Source: Hyphomonadaceae bacterium
Lineage (GTDB): Bacteria > Pseudomonadota > Alphaproteobacteria > Caulobacterales > Aquidulcibacteraceae
NCBI GenBank assembly: GCA_023384105.1
Contig: JAHDXR010000011.1
Span: 62,001 to 126,000, forward strand
Reading direction: 5' to 3'
DNA length: 64,000 nucleotides
The notes beneath the pieces were generated by a model that saw only the letters and a list, made by a program, of their open reading frames with translations, was not told where the DNA came from and ran no database searches. Positions 62,188 to 64,000 of this stretch are shown here, piece after piece. Every line of letters starts with the position of its first letter. The first letter of the stretch is position 1. The translations under genes were made by a program, and so were the position numbers.

Positions 62188-62780
62188 AGGCTCACCCGCT
62201 GCGGCTTGAAGAACGCTTCGAGCTCCGCTTCGGACATATTGGGCTCCTCCGCCGCGCCGATCGGCGCCTTGAGATCGGTCGATCTGCGTCCTTCGCATCC
62301 CGGCGGCGGCCCCTCGAACTTGAAGCGCCGGTCGGGGCCGACATAGGTCGGCGTCTGCACGAACTGGCGCCTGTCGCGTCCGACGTACAAAATCCGCTGC
62401 AGCAGAACCGCGGGCGAGATCGGTTTGGTGACGACATAGTTCGCGCCGGTGTCGCGCGCGCGCGCAACATCGGCGCTGCGCACATGGCCGCTGACGATGA
62501 TCACAGGCGTATATGCGTTGGGGCCGGCGCTGCGGCGCAGCGCCGTCAGAAAGTGGTAGCCGCGTCCATCCTCGATCGACGGGTCGATGACGATCAGTTC
62601 GAACGGCCGCGATTCGACCCGCTTCTCCACCTCCGCGAGCGCTTCGCCCCGCACGATCTCTCCGGCGCCGAACCCCTTCAGCATCTGGCTCGTGACGTCG
62701 AGCGAATGCTGGCTCTGCTCCACCACCAGCACGCTCGCCTTGGTGAGATTGAACACTGCGTTCGGGTCGGGCGTGCTCAT
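62184..62780 (-). CDS. Receiver-domain protein of the che cluster (CheYIII-like)
   Basis: A 198-residue protein with an N-terminal receiver domain (about residues 16-135): VLVVEQSQHSLDVTSQML, phospho-acceptor Asp in LIVIDPSIEDGRGYHF, VIIVSGHVR and NYVVTKPISPAVLLQRI. The usual acidic pair at the start is Glu-Gln, so one metal ligand is missing. A 60-residue basic/proline tail follows (YVGRDRRQFVQ, YVGPDRRFKFEGPPP). It fits CheYIII by position, between cheU and cheE. Confidence 0.82.
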   Translation of the reverse strand: MSTPDPNAVFNLTKASVLVVEQSQHSLDVTSQMLKGFGAGEIVRGEALAEVEKRVESRPFELIVIDPSIEDGRGYHFLTALRRSAGPNAYTPVIIVSGHVRSADVARARDTGANYVVTKPISPAVLLQRILYVGRDRRQFVQTPTYVGPDRRFKFEGPPPGCEGRRSTDLKAPIGAAEEPNMSEAELEAFFKPQRVSL

Positions 62781-62792
62781 GGCGGCCTCATT

Positions 62793-63179
62793 TCACAACA
62801 TTTCCCAGGCTTCGTCGGGATCATCGTCGACCGCGCCGCCGGCGAGCCGGGCGCGCACCTCGCCAAGCGTCACGCGCGCGAGCGCCGACGCCGTCGGCAC
62901 CCGCTGCTCCTCGCCGCACTGGCGCGACACCTCCGCCGCGAAGTCGCGCAGCGCCGCGATGCGCTGCAGCACGGCGTCGAGCTGCTGCAGCTCGCTCACG
63001 ATGCCGCTGTCGATCGACGTGCGCACGGCGATGGCGCAGATCGCGGTCTCGACCCGAAGGCCTAGAATGCGCGCATGCTCCAGCTCCTCCGCCAGCGAGA
63101 GAAAGACCTGGCGCGCGGGCGTGCGCGCATCTTGCGCCTTCTCCGCCGCGGCGGCGCGCAGAGGCCCGGCCGCGCTCAA
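62793..63179 (-). CDS. cheU: Chemotaxis-cluster protein, CheU-like
   Basis: I start at the TTG complementary to 63177-63179, which overlaps the cheD stop (TTGA) and gives 128 residues. The product is helical: RQVFLSLAEELEHARILGLR, VETAICAIAVRTSIDSGIVS, LQQLDAVLQRIAALRDFAAE and an acidic end DDDPDEAWEML. It corresponds by position to Caulobacter CheU, between cheD and the receiver gene. No catalytic motif is seen and the role is unknown. Confidence 0.65.
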   Translation of the reverse strand: MSAAGPLRAAAAEKAQDARTPARQVFLSLAEELEHARILGLRVETAICAIAVRTSIDSGIVSELQQLDAVLQRIAALRDFAAEVSRQCGEEQRVPTASALARVTLGEVRARLAGGAVDDDPDEAWEML

Positions 63180-63751
63180 AACAGCTCCACCGATCCGCCC
63201 GCAGGCGGTGACTCCGGCGCGCGCTGACGCTGGCGTTCGGCGTCGACGACGTCGGCGTGGGTAGACTCCAGCAGCAGCTGGCCGGCGCGGCCCGTGGTCG
63301 GCCAGAACCGCACGCGCCGGGCGCGGTCGCCGCCGAGGCTCTGCGCCACGCACGCAATGCCCTCCGTGCGCAGGAACCGCTCCGCGAACGCCGCGTTCTG
63401 CGCGCCGATGTCGGACAATGGCTGAATCACGCGCGCGCCGCCGAACAGCTTGGCCTGCAGTCGGCCGCGCACGGCCCCGCGCTGCAGCAGGCCGTTGATC
63501 AGCAATTCCATCGCGTTGACGCCGTACTTGACGTGCTCGCTCCCGGACTCCTCGTCGCCCGGCAGAAGGAAATGGTTCATGCCGCCGACCCCGGCCGCGG
63601 AATCCCACATGCAGGTCGCCACGCAGGAGCCGAGAATGGTGGTGAGCACGATATTCGGATCGGCGACCACCATATACTCGCCCTGCACGACGTGAACCAT
63701 CTGCTCGCGCGGCGGAAACGCAGGCGACGACGCAGTTTGCGCTGGCATCAT
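63176..63751 (-). CDS. cheD: Chemoreceptor glutamine deamidase CheD
   Basis: The 191-residue protein has the CheD signature: VVQGEYMVVADPNIVLTTIL, GSCVATCMWDSAAGVGGMNH with catalytic Cys43 and His60, FLLPGDE, and KYGVNAMELLINGLLQRGA. CheD deamidates glutamines in chemoreceptors during adaptation. The ATG overlaps the stop of the upstream receiver gene (ATGA). Confidence 0.94.
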   Translation of the reverse strand: MMPAQTASSPAFPPREQMVHVVQGEYMVVADPNIVLTTILGSCVATCMWDSAAGVGGMNHFLLPGDEESGSEHVKYGVNAMELLINGLLQRGAVRGRLQAKLFGGARVIQPLSDIGAQNAAFAERFLRTEGIACVAQSLGGDRARRVRFWPTTGRAGQLLLESTHADVVDAERQRQRAPESPPAGGSVELF

Positions 63752-64000
63752 GTAAGCGGTCCGAAAACGTCCTGGATCTTTTCACGCAGCTGCGCCGGCG
63801 AGAACGGCTTGGTGATGTAGTTGTTGACGCCGAACTGCATCGCCGCCTGCACCAGCTCCTTGTCGGCGCGTCCCGTCAGCATGATGAAGGCCGACTTGCG
63901 CGTGCTCTCGTTGGCGCGCACCGCCCGCAGCAGGCCGAGCCCGTCGAGCTTCGGCATGTTGAAGTCCGAGATCACGAGATGCGCCGGCCGCTGCAGCAGC
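63748..64000 (-). CDS. CheY-like response regulator, C-terminal part (runs off right edge)
   Basis: Eighty-three codons plus the stop are visible. LVISDFNMPKLDGLGLLRAV has the phospho-acceptor Asp, followed by SAFIMLTGRADKELVQAAMQ, NNYITKPFSPAQLREKI with the conserved Lys. The acidic pair lies beyond the edge. It is in the position of CheYII of the Caulobacter che cluster, directly before cheD. Confidence 0.9.
   Translation of the reverse strand, partial: LLQRPAHLVISDFNMPKLDGLGLLRAVRANESTRKSAFIMLTGRADKELVQAAMQFGVNNYITKPFSPAQLREKIQDVFGPLT

Overview
The window is a dense, high-GC chromosomal segment with no rRNA, tRNA, CRISPR, prophage or transposase that I can see. It looks like a Caulobacterales-type alphaproteobacterium. 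The pointers are an adjacent divK-pleD pair with a full CtrA box upstream, a chemotaxis gene order (cheY-cheD-cheU-cheY-cheE) as in Caulobacter, a zeta-subunit (DUF1476) gene beside purC, and a SAM-II riboswitch. Species was not determined.

Layout. 1-16.8 kb holds housekeeping genes: gatC, ruvX, an AEC permease, pyrB with a dihydroorotase-like pyrC that lacks metal ligands, plsY, dprA, topA, rnr, a COG3146 protein, ridA, dinB and a ROK sugar kinase. 16.8-31.6 kb holds divK-pleD, map, radC, an ABC-F ATPase, an MFS permease, purB, a zeta-subunit/DUF983/lipoprotein operon, purC-purS, a PstS-like block, purQ, a Spx/ArsC-like protein and a GST.

31.6-60.6 kb is almost entirely biosynthesis of sulfur-containing and other amino acids. 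Leftward run fpr, siroheme genes, cysN, cysD, a DUF934-CysH fusion and cysI (sulfate to sulfide); a LysR regulator; then yerC-hisG-hisD-hisC'B-hisH-hisA-hisF-hisIE-hisC (complete except for histidinol phosphatase and PRPP supply); then an ACT-like gene-metX-metB. Rightward run ilvD-ilvC-ilvG-ilvM-leuA-leuC-leuD-leuB-ilvE. The operons have separate, visible controls: a TrpR-operator-like palindrome before yerC-his, a SAM-II riboswitch before metX, and a leader peptide with terminator/antiterminator before ilvD. The his genes and ilvGM resemble gammaproteobacterial types. The hisC slot in the his operon holds a degenerate aminotransferase domain fused to HisB, while an apparently functional hisC sits at the operon end.

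60.6-64 kb holds an exported formylglycine-generating-enzyme-like lipoprotein and the 3' end of a chemotaxis operon that runs off the right edge. Two families of dispersed palindromic repeats occupy intergenic gaps. One of them appears to supply the ribosome binding sites of pyrC and rnr.
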